Below the pieces are notes generated by a model. The model was given only the letters and a program-made list of their open reading frames with translations, was not told the DNA's origin and searched no databases. Below, in pieces: positions 10,850 to 23,666 of a DNA stretch of 64,000 nt; position 1 is the stretch's first letter; each line of letters begins with the position of its first letter. Position numbers and translations under genes: made by a program. This DNA is from Silene latifolia (Eukaryota; Streptophyta; Magnoliopsida; Caryophyllales; Caryophyllaceae): NCBI RefSeq assembly GCF_048544455.1, contig NC_133526.1, forward strand, positions 636,001-700,000, read 5' to 3'.

Positions 10850-12652
10850 TTGTGCAGCATGTGATGTTGAGCACCATTGAGAAATTTTGTAAACAAATCT
10901 GCAGGCTGTTGTAAGGTAGGGATGTAAGACAAAGTAATAAGACCATCTTTTTAACTTTTCCCTGACGAAATGACAGTCCAAATCAATATGTTTGGTCCTT
11001 TCGTGGAAAACTGGGTTTTTGGCTATGTGAATAGCGGCTTGGCTATCACATTTTACTGGTATAGGAGTGATATCAGGAGCTCCTAGCTCAGTAAGCAACC
11101 TGCTAAGCCAAGCAAGCTCAGCAGTCACTCTTCTTAAAGATCTGTACTCTGCTTCTGCAGAGGACAATGAAACCGTCTGCTGTTTCTTTGACTTCCAGGA
11201 GATGAGACTTCTTCCTAAGAATATAACAAACCCACTCACAGATCTTCTGGTGTTTGGGCGTGCTGCCCAATCTGCATCACAGTAACCCTCCAGTTTGAAA
11301 GAGGGATTGTTATTCATTAGAACACCCAAAGATGGGTCTTTGGCAATGTACTTCAAAACATGTAAAGCTGCATCCCAGTGATGAGTTCTAGGAAATGCCA
11401 TGAATTGGCTTAGCAGCTGCACAGAGAATGCTATATCTGGCCTGGTGTTGGTTAGAAAATTTAATTTTCCAACTAAAGTCCTATATTGAGCAGGGTTATC
11501 CATGAGATTAGTGCTGTCTGAATGTAACTTGATGGAGTTATCAAGAGGACAGGTGACTGGCTTCCAGTTAGCTTCACCAAATTCTGAGATAAGCTCTCTT
11601 GCAAACTTTCTTTGAGTAACCACTATCCCATTGGAAACATGTATAAATTCCATGCCAAGGAAATAACTCAAACTTCCCAAATCCTTGATTTTGAATGAGG
11701 AGTCTAAGAAGTGTTTGAGGGATTGGATTTCTTCTAAATTGTCTCCAGTGACTAAGATGTCATCCACATATATAGCCAAGAACACTACTTTTCCATCTGT
11801 CTTCTTAGAGAACAAGGAGTAATCATTCAAGGATTGTTGATAACCTCTTGATCTCAATGCTGTGCATAATTTAGCATTCCACTGTTTTGATGCTTGTTTT
11901 AAACCATACAAAGATTTCTCTAATTTGCAGACCATATTCTTGCCTTGAACCTTTAACCCAGGTGGCACCTTCATGTACACTTCTTCATCAAGCTCACCAT
12001 GAAAGAATGCATTATTTACATCCAATTGAGTCATGTCCCAACCTTTCTTAGTAGCAACAGCAATGAGACTTCTGATAGTTGTCAATTTGACAACAGGAGA
12101 GAAAGTTTCAGTGTAATCAATACCTTCCCTTTGAGTGTACCCTTTCACAACCAATCTAGCCTTATATCGTTCAATGCTGCCATCTGATTTCTGTTTGACT
12201 TTAAATACCCACTTACAGGAAATTGATTTCTTGCCAGATGGTAATGGCATCACAGTCCAAGTGTTATTAATGTTTAAAGCATCAAACTCAGCCTGAATAG
12301 CTGCTTGCCACTCAGGGAACTGTGCAGCTTCTTCATAACTTCCAGGTTCTTTGATAGGAACAGCACAACTCATACTGGACATGGAATTAGTAGTAACAGA
12401 TATACAAGCAACAGACTGACCCTCACAAAGAGATATCAATGTGTGAAAGCAAGCATTACAATTTTTGTTTAGAGGACAAACATAATGTTGTAAGTAAGTT
12501 GGAGGTCTAGTAGATCTAGATGACTGTCTGATGGGAGCACTAACAGTAGTATTTGGTGCACTGGTGCTTGGAGTATGTGGAGTTGATGTAGTGTTAAGGT
12601 CAGATTGAACTATATCAGAAGCATCTAAAGCATCATTGACAGTAATTGGCAC
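10850..12652 (-). pseudogene. Copia reverse transcriptase and RNase H region
   Basis: RT blocks are NTWTVMPLPSGKK, KWVFKVKQKSDG, YKARLVVKGYTQ, FSPVVKLTTIR, QLDVNNAFFHGEL and the catalytic YVDDILVTG, followed by LGSLSYFLGMEF. The RNase H part has DWAARPNTRRSVSGF and SLSSAEAEYRSL. These are diagnostic of Ty1/copia. A serine/threonine-rich linker of low complexity precedes RT. Confidence 0.93.
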
Positions 12653-12692
12653 AAAATGATGGACTTTATTATCTACATATGGAAAAATCTCT

Positions 12693-14102
12693 TCATGAAA
12701 TACAACATCCCTGGAGTGGATAATGGATAGTTTTTAAATCAAGCAATTTGTAGGCCTTTTTTCCAAATGGGTATCCTAGAAAAACACAGGCAGTAGCCCT
12801 AGGGGACAATTTATCCCTACCAGGCTTTGGGGTAGAATCATAGACTAAACAACCATAAGCCTTCATGTGCATAAGGTCAGGAGCTTTGCCAAATAGTACT
12901 TGATAAGGTGACAATCCGTCCAACACTTTTGATGGAGTTCTATTAACAATATAAGTTGCTGTGAGGACACATTCTCCCCAATATTTGTAAGGTAAGTTAG
13001 CCTGAAACTTTAAAGCTCTAGTGGTCTCTAATAAATGTTTGTGCTTTCTTTCTACAATACCATTTTGTTGAGGTGTGTGTATACATGATGTTTGATGCAC
13101 TATACCATTTTCAGCTAGAAATGCTGCTGTGACACCACTAGTGCCTAGCTCAAAAGCATTATCAGATCGAATAATCTTGACTTTTCTGTTAAACTGTCTT
13201 TCTACCGTAGACAAAAAAGTTTTAATGAAAGGAAATGCATTACTCTTACAAGATAATAGGTGAGTCCATGTGCATCTAGAGAAATCATCAACAATGGTTA
13301 AAAAATACTTATATCCATTGTAAGTAGAAACATGATAAGGTCCCCACAAGTCTATATGAATAAGCTCAAAAGGATGGAAAGAAATGCTAGAACTAACAGG
13401 GAAAGACAACCTGTGTTGTCTAGCCTGAGCACAAATGTAACAAGAATGTAATTCATTATTAGCATCAGAATCAACAGTACAGATACCCAATTTTCTCATT
13501 TTATACAAAGGAAGATGACCCAATCTCTTATGCCAAACATTACTATGTACATTGGAAATGGCAGAATGTAAACTAGGACTGAAGAAAGTTCTATTGTCTT
13601 TATTACAAGTTTTATTTCCAGATTTATGTAAGGCTTGCTTCTTGTCTAGGTCTGTTTGTAGGAGATAAAGATCATGAACATTTTTACCAAGGACCAATGT
13701 CTTCTTGGAACAATCCTGCAAATAACAGATTGCAGGGGTGAAACTTATTGTTGTGTCTAACTGCTTAGCCAGTTTACTAACAGACAACAAGTTAAACCTA
13801 AAACAAGGAACATATAACACATTAAGCAAGCAAAAACCAGCAGTCAGCCATACAGTACCAATGGTATCTATCTTAACAACATGTCCATTGGGTAAAGACA
13901 CATTATAGGGCTTAGCAATAGCATGATATTCAGAAAACAAAGCCTTATTAGAGCAAAAATGGTCACTTGCACCTGTATCCAAGACCCAAGAATTAGAATA
14001 GGCATTAAAACCAGTGTTAATGAAAGTGTTACCTGCAAAATTAGCTGATGCCATAGCAAATTCATTATCAGTAGTTGAAGCATTATTCTGATTATTTTGC
14101 AT
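12693..14102 (-). pseudogene. Copia protease, GAG-pre-integrase and integrase region
   Basis: The protease motif is WVLDTGASDHFCS. The integrase zinc finger region has WHKRLGHLPLYKMRKLGI and a downstream C-x2-C, followed by the integrase core: HIDLWGPY (first D), IIRSDNAFE (second D) and TPQQNGIVERKH (glutamate). The order matches Ty1/copia pol. Confidence 0.92.
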
Positions 14103-14216
14103 TCCCCCATTAAACTGATTAGCTTGATTATCAGGAAACTACATACCATTAGATCCCCCAGCTTGATTTGAAGTCTGATCAAAGAAAGCATTCCCTGCAA
14201 AACGCCTGTTCCTGTT

Positions 14217-15236
14217 CTACAGATGTCTGCAATTATCAACAGTATGTCCTCCCTTTTTGCAGTATTTACAGAAAAACACAGGCTTGTCTCCAACAGAATT
14301 CCCATTTGACTGATTCTTGTATCCACTTTGCTTGAAAGTTGATGTTTGACCACCATTATGATATGATGAACCACCATTGTAAGAATTCTGTCCACCATTG
14401 TAAGAAGTCTGACCACCATTGTGATTCTTATAGTACCCTTGTGTATTTCCTTGAAAACCAGAATTTCCTTGAAAACCTTTGTTGTTGGAATTCCTGTAAC
14501 TCATGTTCTTTGCTAACATTGCAGCAGCATCAGTCTGGATCTGCGAGACATTGTGCAACTCTCGTTGCCTTTCTTCTTGAAGTAGAATATTATATACCAT
14601 AGCCATCTTGGGTAAAGGATTCTGCATGAGAACAGTTCCTCTAATCACAGAATAAGACTCATTAAGTCCCATTAGAAACTCAACAACCTTCTTGTCTTCT
14701 TGAAATTTGAGCTGTTTCTTTGTTGCTCCACAAGAACACTGACAAGAGCATATGGGGTTCATTCCCATGCCTTCAATTTCGTCCCAAATTGATTTAATCT
14801 TTGTAAAGTATGTTGCAATAGACTCAGAACCTTGTGCAAAATCATTCAGCTTCTTCTGCACACCATAAAGCTTTGTTCCATTGGACTGACCAAAGCGATC
14901 CTCGAGTTCTTTCCATGCTTCTTCTGCAGTAGTACTGTATAGGATGGAATCAGAAATCTCTGGAGATAAGGAATTGAGAATCCAGGAGAAAACAATGTCA
15001 TTGCAACGTTGCCAATTCTTGGAAGTTGCAGAATTTGCAGCTGGCTTTGGGATAGATCCATCAATGAATCCTGTCTTGTTTTTCGCTGAAAGAGCAATGA
15101 GCATGGACCTCTTCCAGTTGCCATAACCAGAACCTTCAAAGACGCTTCCTACCAACTTAACACCAGGAATGTCTTAAGGGTGTATGTAATGTGGATCATC
15201 AACACCAATTGCATTGTTTACTACGTTTTCAGGCAT
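14217..15236 (-). pseudogene. Copia gag region with zinc knuckle
   Basis: Contains the copia gag core (FEGSGYGNWKRSM, AWKELEDRFGQSNGTK, YFTKIKSIWDEIEGM, VEFLMGLNESY, LLQEERQRE), an Asn/Gly-rich spacer with imperfect SYNGGQ-type repeats, and a zinc knuckle CKYCKKGGHTVDNC. The N-terminus probably begins near 15236 with MPENVVNNA. Confidence 0.9.
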
Positions 15237-15370
15237 TTTTATGGTTTATTTTTCAAGATTTTGTGAAAGAAAAAGAAATTGAACTAATTGTTTACTAATT
15301 GTGATTGTATTATGCAGTGGAAAAGGAAATGAAAGAAAACAACTAAACAGAAACAGAATCACGAAGATCC

Positions 15371-15383
15371 TGCTCTGATACCA
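15371..15383 (-). other. Copia primer-binding site
   Basis: Minus-strand TGGTATCAGAGCA immediately adjoining the LTR end at 15384; tRNA-Met type. Confidence 0.88.
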
Positions 15384-15686
15384 TGAAGAATTTGCAATTC
15401 TTCCATGGTAGAGAAGATGAAGATTGTAAGAGAATATGAAGAATGAGAGAGAATTAGAGAGAAAACTTTGTAGAGAGATGTTTGAGTGTAAAAGATTCAA
15501 TTGTATTATGATAACTTGTGTTGATTACAATGGAATAGGATCACCTTATATACTGAGTAATACAAATAGATAAACCGACTTATGGTAACAACCTTGTAAC
15601 AAACTAATGACTAGTCTAACTAACTATGACAGCTGGCTAACAGTTTTTATAACCAACTGTGTTGCTAAACTCTCTTATGTCCAACA
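15384..15686 (-). repeat. Copia 5' LTR (303 bp)
   Basis: Starts TGTTGGACATAAG at 15686 and ends TTCTTCA at 15384 on the minus strand. The start matches the five bases left after the purine tract at 10803-10807. Confidence 0.85.
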
Positions 15687-18600
15687 CATGGTAAATAAGA
15701 CAAAAAGTAAAATATATGGGAAATCAGAAATGACTTGTCTTTATCCTCCCTTGTGGGTTTTATTTGACCTGTTACAAGCTTGTGACGAATATCGGCTCAT
15801 TATTATTAATCAAACATGTGGTAATTATATTAATATTTAAAAAAACATCCTTTGTTAAATGACTATAATTTTTAAAAAAGGAATGTTAATTTGGTTAATT
15901 TGGTGGTAGTTCTTACAATCGTAACATCTAAGCAATCCACTTTTTAGAAAAGGGATTGGGGTTGTCAATTGATACTTCGTACCTTCTATCTAGCATCAAT
16001 ACTTTAGATGGTTGGAATTCGTATCTAACGTGAAATCCGAATTAACATGAAGTTTTTTAAAATGGCCTAAAGATTTCTCATAGAAAACTCATTATTCTCA
16101 AATAACTTGAAATCAACCTATCCGAAAATACTCGAAGCCAAAATAATCCTACCAAACCCGAAATTTTGTAAACACGAACAACCCGAACCATAGTAGTTGA
16201 TTAACTAAATATCTCCAACTCAAAAACTTATATTGAACCGGTCTTATCTAAATTTAGCGGAGCATGTTATATTTCATTGACTTATCGAACACCGAGTAGA
16301 GATTTTTTTTTTGGCAGCTACGAGAAGAGAAATTGTATGTAGCTATTGTATGATAACGAATATCTAGAATTGTTTACATGATCTAAATCATTTCATGTAC
16401 GGAGTACTTTTTTAGTTTGTTTACTACTTTACTTTGTGCGGAAGAAATATTTTTTTCCAAATTTATCGTAATCGTTCTATCTTTGACCAATTGAGCGAGT
16501 TTTTTTTAGAACAAATTTGGGATAAAAAGGATGGTTAAATGATAAAGGTAATATGATCATTCTTGTATACGGAGTATTATTGAGTCCATTTAAAAGCATA
16601 ACCCTAGTATAAAATCGATTGTTATTTCAATTAATTACCTCTATAAAGGCAAAAATCAATTACTTAATGGGTTTATTACGATAAATAAAATGCGATTATT
16701 TTAACTTAAGTTTATCATAATAAAACCGTGAAGAGACTTAACAAACATCACCAATTCACCATAAATTCATATGCTTGTAATTTCAGTGACATCTCACATG
16801 AAAAGATAGGATAAAATAAAGGAGAATTCCATATTGGTGATCGAGAATTAGGATGCTCTTTTGTCCAGTGTAGTTTCGAATTCTCTCGTACTAGATCCAT
16901 CGATAGGGGAATCCTGCAAAAGTGAAACAAAAGTGCTTTTGTCAAAAAGGAAACGAGATGACAACAAATCTATACAATAATATAAAAAGGCCACTTTGAG
17001 TAGTCCACATTTCACTCTTTTAAACCATTATGTTCTAGGTAGTCTCTCAACTCTCACCACAAAAAACCTTTGCTTGAGCTAAAAACCAAAAAAACTTAAA
17101 TTATTAATTAATTAATTAATAAACTTAAATTATTAATTAATTAATTAATGTTGAAGTGAAGATTCAGAATTCTTCATGTCCGCCTCTTCAACATGCCTCT
17201 TCAGCTTACTACTCTTTCATTTTCCCTCTTTTATCTTCTCAACTCCTCTAATTATATCTTCCACCTCTAATTAATTTGAATTAATGGTTAAGATGGAAGA
17301 TGGGTAGGCGTTACTACTTTTGGTTGATAATCTGAAGATCTGAACATTTATATTTATATTTATAATTGAGGAGTGTCGTTGCCATCCACTTATTTTTTTT
17401 TTTGAGGGTGTTGCCATCCACTTATTGTTCTCCTTTTTTATGGTGAATTTTTTACTTGAGAATTATAATAAAAATTTTTACTGTAGAAGTAAAACGTAGA
17501 ACTGTAGAAGTATAATAAAAAATTTACTCGTACTTTTTTGTATTGTATGGCCATATAGAGCCTTTATAGGGGTTGTGTGCAGAATCGCTAAAAAGTTTCG
17601 TATGTAAAGAATGTAAACCTTGCCTTAGAGCTTTGACTTCTAAGCTTTTCTTCTATTCAATTATCAATCATTTTACTCATCTTTTTCTCGATCAATGATG
17701 GCTAAATCATTCTTCGAATAGTTTATATTATTGTCCAACAACATCGAATGTTCTCATCGTGAATGCATCTCAGGAACGAAACCCCCATAACCATAAGCCT
17801 ACTATAGAGGGCATCCATTATAATGGCCGAGCAGGGACGAATTCAAGATGGTTTTTATAATATGTGCCATGTGAATGCTCATTGTAATATTGGGTAGTAA
17901 AAAAATCTTACTTAAAAAGAAAATTAATACTATTAATTTCTTTTGAATACGAAAGTTCGATCTACATTGAATGAGAATTGTGTTTGATGATGGACTAATA
18001 GTCAAACATCAACGTTGGTCTTCAATCTTCATGTTGCTCTTCATTATTGTTGTCAGCGTGGTTCATCTTGGACCAAATACTCTAAATATAATTAGGATTT
18101 AGCCCAATAGAAAGGAGAACTAAGCGGGTATTTATGGTATACTATAGATTATATTCTTTAAACATTTAGAAAAGAAAATATCATAATGTATTATTTTCTA
18201 TTCAGAAAACTATATATTGAATTACTATTAGAATTACCTTTTATTCACTTTTACTATTATCGTTTGACTATAATATCCCTTATAAAGAATAAAGATACAA
18301 ATAAACGATTGAGACGAACGAAGTATGCTTTAATTATGGTTGGACAACAATTTTATGTAGCTCCTTCTCTGAAGAAACCAATTTTTAGATTTGCTACTTG
18401 GTAAAAAAATAGTAATAAGTATTAATCACTCTCTATCCTGGTTAATTATTTATCTATTCCATATTCTAAAAATGGCTTTGATGAGTAAATTGATCATCCA
18501 CAGTCATTACTTTGGTCCACTTATTATCAAAGACTCGGCCCACGACTCTTTTCTTGGGTTTTATGGCAAAATTAAAGGTATAACGTAAACAAATGACCGG

Positions 18601-18709
18601 GAAGGAGTATAATGCATCATCTGTTAATGTTGGGAGAATTTTTAGTAATACAAGGTACTCGTATATGATATTTTGTAAAAATATTTGGTATGAATTCGTC
18701 GTGTACAAT
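15687..18709. other. AT-rich intergenic DNA, no gene seen
   Basis: Three kilobases of AT-rich sequence with stops in all frames. Minor features are a direct repeat of (TTAA)n-rich segments at about 17092-17150 and a repeated 'GTTGCCATCCACTTATT' around a T-run at about 17378-17427. No exon, RNA gene or element end could be supported. Confidence 0.6.
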
Positions 18710-18712
18710 TTA

Positions 18713-18979
18713 GGGGGTGTTTGGTTGGAGCTTTTGGAATGGATAGTGTTTGGTTGGAGGGTTTTGGAATGGAGTTAGATACCCAATGGATTCCAACTCC
18801 TTAAAACTCATACCTATGTTTCCACTCAAATTTCCAACTCTATTTCATATTATTAGTACCTCTTATCCGTTCCAGGGTCGAACCAAACACTCATGAGCAA
18901 GTATGAGGTTCTAACTCCATACCACTATAGTATCACAATCCATTTCATACCATTCCACTACTTCGAACCAAGTGACCCC
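18713..18979. mobile_element. Tourist-like MITE (PIF/Harbinger type), copy 1
   Basis: 267 bp, starting GGGGGTGTTTGGTTGG and ending GAACCAAGTGACCCC, flanked by TTA on both sides. Terminal inverted repeats are imperfect, about 15 bp. No coding capacity. Confidence 0.75.
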
Positions 18980-19073
18980 TTAGATAGATGAGCATTCTAT
19001 TACTTTCAATCTGTATCATGGAGGTCGTATGACCAACAAAAATCTATACCTTAAACAAAGGCACCTGGAAAAT

Positions 19074-19101
19074 CCCGTGAATTCACGGGCAACAGAACTA
19101 G
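19074..19101 (+). other. Helitron-type 3' end, type B
   Basis: A perfect hairpin CCCGTGAATTCACGGG is followed after eight bases by CTAG and then T. This fits the Helitron 3' terminus (hairpin close to CTRR, insertion before T). The matching 5' TC end was not identified. Confidence 0.6.
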
Positions 19102-19730
19102 TTAAAGAACACAAAATCATTCATGGTTCAAATCTACGTGTCAAATAGTTAGAGGATGACATATAAGTTGCTTTTATTTGATTTCTTTATTATTATTTTG
19201 TCCGTCTCTCTCCGTTCCGGTCATTTATTGTCGTTTGATTTTGGCACAAGACCAAAGAAAGATGACGGAGTCAATTATTAAATGACAAGTCAGCTAAATT
19301 GAGTGTGAATGATCGAATTTCTCTTCAGATACTCCCTTCATATTATACCAATGGTAACATTGAGACTTTTTCATACTTGTCGAGACACGTTTTGCAACGT
19401 GAATATCTTTAGTTACACATTATTAAAAAATATAAAAATTTGATATTCTTATAGGATTCATGACGATAAATCAAACAAGATCTCACATGACTACATTTTG
19501 TCTTATAGATTAAGAATAATATCGAAGATTCCCTACGACCATGAATAGTGCCAAGATTCTCAATGTTACCATTGGTGTGGTATGGAGGGAGTACATTTTA
19601 AAGTTTATAAGGTAAGTTTAAATTTATGGACATTTTAAAGTTTATAAGGTAAGTTTAAATTTTTTGACAACAAAATTTAATTTTGTCCGAGTTTATATCT
19701 ATTAGTTCTAACTTATATATATATATATAT

Positions 19731-19836
19731 ATTTTTTTTTTTGACGGTCACGACAAAAGAGCCTAAGCCAATGCTGATTTAGCAAGGGAGTGGGCTATCC
19801 TGTTAAGATGCCTAGGGCAGTAACTAATCGAGAAAT
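19731..19836 (-). mobile_element. Short 3' end of a LINE-like element
   Basis: A T-run followed by GACGGTCACGACAAAAG and about 85 bases identical to the 3' end of the RNase H-like ORF at 57194-57290. Read on the minus strand it is a coding end plus a very short 3' UTR and poly(A). Repeated in unit 2 at 54168-54275. Confidence 0.7.
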
Positions 19837-20883
19837 GACAAATATGATTAACAGTAAAAAAAATCGAAAGTTGATCACAATTATCAACTCTCCTATAGGA
19901 CCGTCCTATAGCATAGGACTAGCCCAATAGGAGAAAAGTCCAAGGAAAAACATTGAGATATTAAGTTTTTGATTTTATTTTGATAACTTTATACTTTATA
20001 ATGAAAACTAACATATTTAAATATATAAGTTATTAATTTAAAATATTAGGTTATTAAAATAAAAGTATTATTTCATATTTTTATTAAGTAATTTTGTTGG
20101 CCTTATGCTATTGGGTTAGTCTTACCTAAATATAAGTCTTATAGAATAATTCGTAAAATAATGAAAACTATGATCGAAGTAGACCTAGCAAACGATTCAA
20201 TTGAGTTAGGTTCGGGTAAGGTCAGATCATGTCAATTCGAATGTATCACATTTTCATATTAGTTTAGGGCGGGTCAACTCATTTCGGATTTCAGGTTTGT
20301 TGGTCGGGTCATTTTCGAGCCAAACGAGTTGGTTTATTTTAGGTTGGATGATTTAGGCGAAATAATTATTAGCTATTCATAGTTTAGTTTTAATGATTAA
20401 TTCTTTATTGTGTCGTAAATAATTGTATGTGTGGTTTCATATTAGTCATATTAAGTCAGTTAGAGTTATATTTTGTCGGATTATTTTTGAGTTGAATGGT
20501 TTTCGGATTGGGACATTTGGGTCGCATCAACGACGGTCAACGAGTTCGGACCATGTTGAGGTTAGGACGGGTCAATTCGAGCTTCGGGCTATATTGGAGT
20601 GTTGTAATTTAGGTCAATTTTGGGCCCCAATTTAGGCTTTTCGGATTGGGACATTTGGGTCGCGTCAACCACGGGTCAACAAAGTTCGGACCATGTTCAG
20701 GTCAGGACGGGTCAATTCGAGCTTCGGGCTATATTGGAGTGTTGTAGTTTAGGTCAATTTTGGGTCCCAGTTTAGGCTTTTCGGATCAGGTCAATTGAGT
20801 CGGTTGATTTTGCCAGATATAAACCAAAGTATATTTTTTTTTCAAAAAAATGTGAATTAACAGGATTTAACGTTTGAGATATA
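19837..20883. other. Non-coding segment with a 138-bp tandem duplication
   Basis: No gene. At about 20501-20780 a segment starting TTTCGGATTGGGACATTTGG is repeated with a period near 138-140 bp, with GGTCAA/CGGGTC-rich text. The same arrangement is present in unit 2 (about 54940-55220). Confidence 0.75.
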
Positions 20884-21196
20884 CTCCCTCCAATTCGTTA
20901 TAATGTTCCCCTTTGCTTTTGGCACGATACTTAAGGAATACTATTAAAAATGAATAAAGGACATTGGTGGGGTTGGTGTTAGGAGGGAGATGAATTAATA
21001 GGAATTAAATAAGGAGTTGTGGGGCCAAAACATTAAGAAAAATAATAAAATAGGAGTAAAAAAGTTGTGTGGGGTTTGGTGATAGGAGAGAGGGATGAAT
21101 AAAATAAGAGTAAAAGTTACCAAAAAAAGGAAAGAGGAACATTACTTGAATAATCCGTTTCGGGAAAGAGGGAACATTATAGCGAATAAGAGGGAG
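20884..21196. mobile_element. Stowaway-like MITE, 313 bp (unit 1)
   Basis: Flanked by TA. The ends are inverted repeats CTCCCTCCAATTCGTTATAA and its complement at the right. No coding capacity. The same insertion is in unit 2 at 55324-55636, so it predates the duplication. Confidence 0.85.
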
Positions 21197-21833
21197 TATG
21201 TCTTAACCTAGACAATGAATTAACTGAAATACTAAAACGCAAATTAATTCATAAATAAGGTTTTTGGTAAGACCATCCTAATAACAAATTAAGTCCACAA
21301 GAGATTTTATACGGAGTACTTATTTTGGCTTTGTTTGGTAAACTTAAAGTTTACTAACTGAAAAGATAGTTGAAAACTGAAAAGCTAACTGAAACCTAAA
21401 AAGTTAACTGATAAAGTGGCTGCAAATTATTAGCTGATAAGCTAACCGATTATATAAAAATGTGTTTGGCAAACTAGCTCAAAAAGGTAACTAATTTTGA
21501 TAAAATGACTACGTAAAAGGATATGATATTTCTTTAATATTATAGATTAAAGGGTAAAATATGGAAGATATCTCATTTCAGGTACCTGAGGTAACATTTT
21601 ATTTCAGATAACTTATTTGGTCAAATAAGCTACTTATCAAACACTTGCAAAAAAATCAAGTAGGTGAAATTTTTGTCAAATAAGCTATTTGAAATGTCAT
21701 GCCAAACAGAGCCACTTTTGATTTTATTTGATAACCTGATTTTATTTTTCAGGTTATCTATTAACAACAAATTAGGTAACGTAATATAAAACATTTTTTT
21801 TCACATTATTATTATGAAACCTTTTAAAAAGAA
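21197..21833. other. AT-rich DNA between MITE and Helitron end
   Basis: Contains repeated 'AACTGAAAAG/AAGCTAACTG' text and 'AAATAAGCTA' words typical of short transposon debris, ending at the type A hairpin. No gene seen. Confidence 0.5.
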
Positions 21834-21865
21834 AACCCGTGCAATTTGCACGGGTTTAAGACTAG
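21834..21865 (+). other. Helitron-type 3' end, type A (unit 1)
   Basis: Hairpin AACCCGTGCAATTTGCACGGGTT followed by TAAGACTAG and then T. This is a strong match to plant Helitron termini. The body should extend leftward; a TC 5' end was not located. The same end is in unit 2 at 56267-56298. Confidence 0.7.
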
Positions 21866-21999
21866 TTAAAGGTAAACAAATGACCGGGAAGGAGTATAAT
21901 GCATCCTTTGTTAATGTTGGGAGAATTTTTAGTAATACAAGGTACTCGTATATGATATTTTGTAAAAATATTTGGTATGAATTCGTCGTGTACAATTTA

Positions 22000-22265
22000 G
22001 GGGGTGTTTGGTTGGAACTTTTGGAATGGATAATGTTTGGTTGGAGGGTTTTGGAATGGAGTTAGATACCAATGGATTCCAACTCCTTGAAACTCATACC
22101 CATGTTTCCACTCAAATTTCCAACTCTATTTCATATTATTAGTACCTCTTATCCGTTCCAGGGTCGAACCAAACACTCATGAGCAAGTATGAGGTTCTAA
22201 CTCCATACCACTATAGTATCACAATCCATTTCATACCATTCCAATATTTCGAACCAAGCGACCCC
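22000..22265. mobile_element. Tourist-like MITE, copy 2
   Basis: Near-identical to 18713-18979, with flanking TTA. It lies in the right copy of the internal repeat. Confidence 0.75.
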
Positions 22266-22359
22266 TTAGATAGATGGGCATTCTATTACTTTTAATCTGT
22301 ATCATGGAGGTCGTACGACCAACAAAAATCTATACCTTAAACAAAGGCACCTGGAAAAT

Positions 22360-22387
22360 CCCGTGAATTCACGGGTAACAGAACTAG
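22360..22387 (+). other. Helitron-type 3' end, type B, second copy
   Basis: The same hairpin and CTAG as at 19074-19101, 3286 bases downstream, with 11 bases of flank before the FDPGG element. Confidence 0.6.
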
Positions 22388-22398
22388 TTAAAGAACAC

Positions 22399-22681
22399 TG
22401 ATACGATCTAAATTAATACGGAAAGTAAAAAGATAGAAATGCAGCTGTTCGATTACGAGAATCGATAGGCTACCCCAATAATAGAATTGTAGTGAATAAA
22501 TCACATAGATTCCATTAAGACAAATGAGATAAATCTCATAAGTACATTCATAATTTTCATTGATTAATTATTGGAGTACAAGGCAACTAATGCCTTTATA
22601 TAGGCTACTAATGACTTGGGAAATAAGAAACAAAAAGGATAAATGACTAAGCTACCCTTAGTCTCATTTTGATGTGTATCA
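22399..22681 (-). repeat. FDPGG element 3' LTR
   Basis: Begins and ends with short inverted TGATAC / GTATCA. It contains a TATA-like CTATATAAAGG on the minus strand. Confidence 0.9.
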
Positions 22682-22800
22682 ATACCCGCCCCTTGAAACG
22701 ATCCTTGTCCTCAAGGATCTAAGACAAATGACAGTTGAAACAAGGCATAACATGAGGCATTCAAGGCTGTAATTTTGTCATCATGGCATCATTACAAACC

Positions 22801-23577
22801 TCACCAATGCAATGACCCTCCTGGATCAAAGATATAGGCCCGATGGTTCTCATATCTCCTGGCCTTCGGTTGCTTGACGTCACGCTGATATGTTTGAGAT
22901 CTGTCCATCATCCACGGTCCAATATCGTAACCCCCTGGGTCAAAAATAAAGGAGCTAGTGACACCCAACCTTGTACAAACTTCCCCTTTCCTCAAAAAGT
23001 CAATAGTGGTCATTCTTTTGACATCCACTGATCTCCTACCAGGGAAGATGCCTTCATATACTGCATCAAGATCATTAAAATGTACCTTCCTCCTTGAATA
23101 GATAGTAGAGCATGAACTAGGACGATCCTTATTCACTAATAAATACTCCAAAATGAAGTTCCAATCTTGCTGCACATAAAGATGCATTGACAACCTTAAG
23201 TCACCATTTGAAGGCATAGAAAATACGGGCTTGGCAGAGAAATTCAATCCCAAACCAATACCACCAACTAAAGCAATTGTGGTACATCCTGACACATCGC
23301 CATTTCCACCAGGATCAAATATGAAGATGGTCTCGCTGGGACTTTTTAAGCAATATCCTAACAGCAGAACAAAGTAATTCCCATAGTTGCTTGGAGAGTC
23401 AATTATTAAAGAAAGGGGAAGATAAAGCTCTGTCACATATTTAAGAGAGACATGTTTAAGAGCTTTGGATATCTTCTCCACGTGAACAATGAAAGAACCA
23501 TTATGCAACCACAGGCTTATACTCCCTTCACTACTTTGAACAATTGCATTTTCATAAACGGAAAACATAAGATTCAT
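22801..23577 (-). CDS. FDPGG element, distal coding segment
   Basis: A 258-residue reading segment with no family I recognise. Its outstanding feature is the motif (F/Y)IFDPGG in three places: IFIFDPGGNGDV, FIFDPGGYDIGPW and the C-terminal YIFDPGGSLHW. The intervening text is not repetitive and includes a Leu/Tyr-rich stretch near the start and a basic stretch before the last motif. It lies downstream, in element orientation, of the 23667-24839 segment, which carries the same motif. It belongs to the LTR element; function unknown. Confidence 0.6.
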   Translation of the reverse strand: MNLMFSVYENAIVQSSEGSISLWLHNGSFIVHVEKISKALKHVSLKYVTELYLPLSLIIDSPSNYGNYFVLLLGYCLKSPSETIFIFDPGGNGDVSGCTTIALVGGIGLGLNFSAKPVFSMPSNGDLRLSMHLYVQQDWNFILEYLLVNKDRPSSCSTIYSRRKVHFNDLDAVYEGIFPGRRSVDVKRMTTIDFLRKGEVCTRLGVTSSFIFDPGGYDIGPWMMDRSQTYQRDVKQPKARRYENHRAYIFDPGGSLHW

Positions 23578-23666
23578 CCAAATTAGTTATATATACCAAA
23601 TAAGTCTCTCATGGAGGAAATACTCATAGAACTCATTGCTCCTAACAAGTCGGTGTTTCCGCCAGG

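Larger units (their letters stand above)
10803..15686 (-). mobile_element. Ty1/copia LTR element, 3' LTR interrupted by G2
   Basis: The order on the minus strand is LTR (15686-15384, TGTTGG...TTCA), tRNA-Met primer site, gag, protease, integrase, RT, RNase H and purine tract. Then the first five LTR bases TGTTG (10807-10803) run straight into the G2 LTR. All domains of a copia element are present and in order. The coding region is broken by about three lesions. The rest of its 3' LTR should lie left of the window, beyond G2. Domain style suggests a RE1/Ivana-like lineage, but I cannot assign it firmly. Confidence 0.92.
18590..19833. repeat. Left copy of an internal direct repeat in unit 1
   Basis: Matches 21880-22398 plus 25858-26330, with the FDPGG element inserted inside the right copy. 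The period is about 3.28 kb. The repeat holds a Tourist-like MITE, a Helitron-type 3' end and the poly(T) end of a LINE-like sequence. In unit 2 the left copy is truncated at 53503 and the right copy is at 56310-57290. Confidence 0.85.

Noticed and set aside
18713-18779. Short frame reading GGVWLELLEW as a gene
   Set aside because: It is the translated end of a Tourist-like MITE, repeated in three places.
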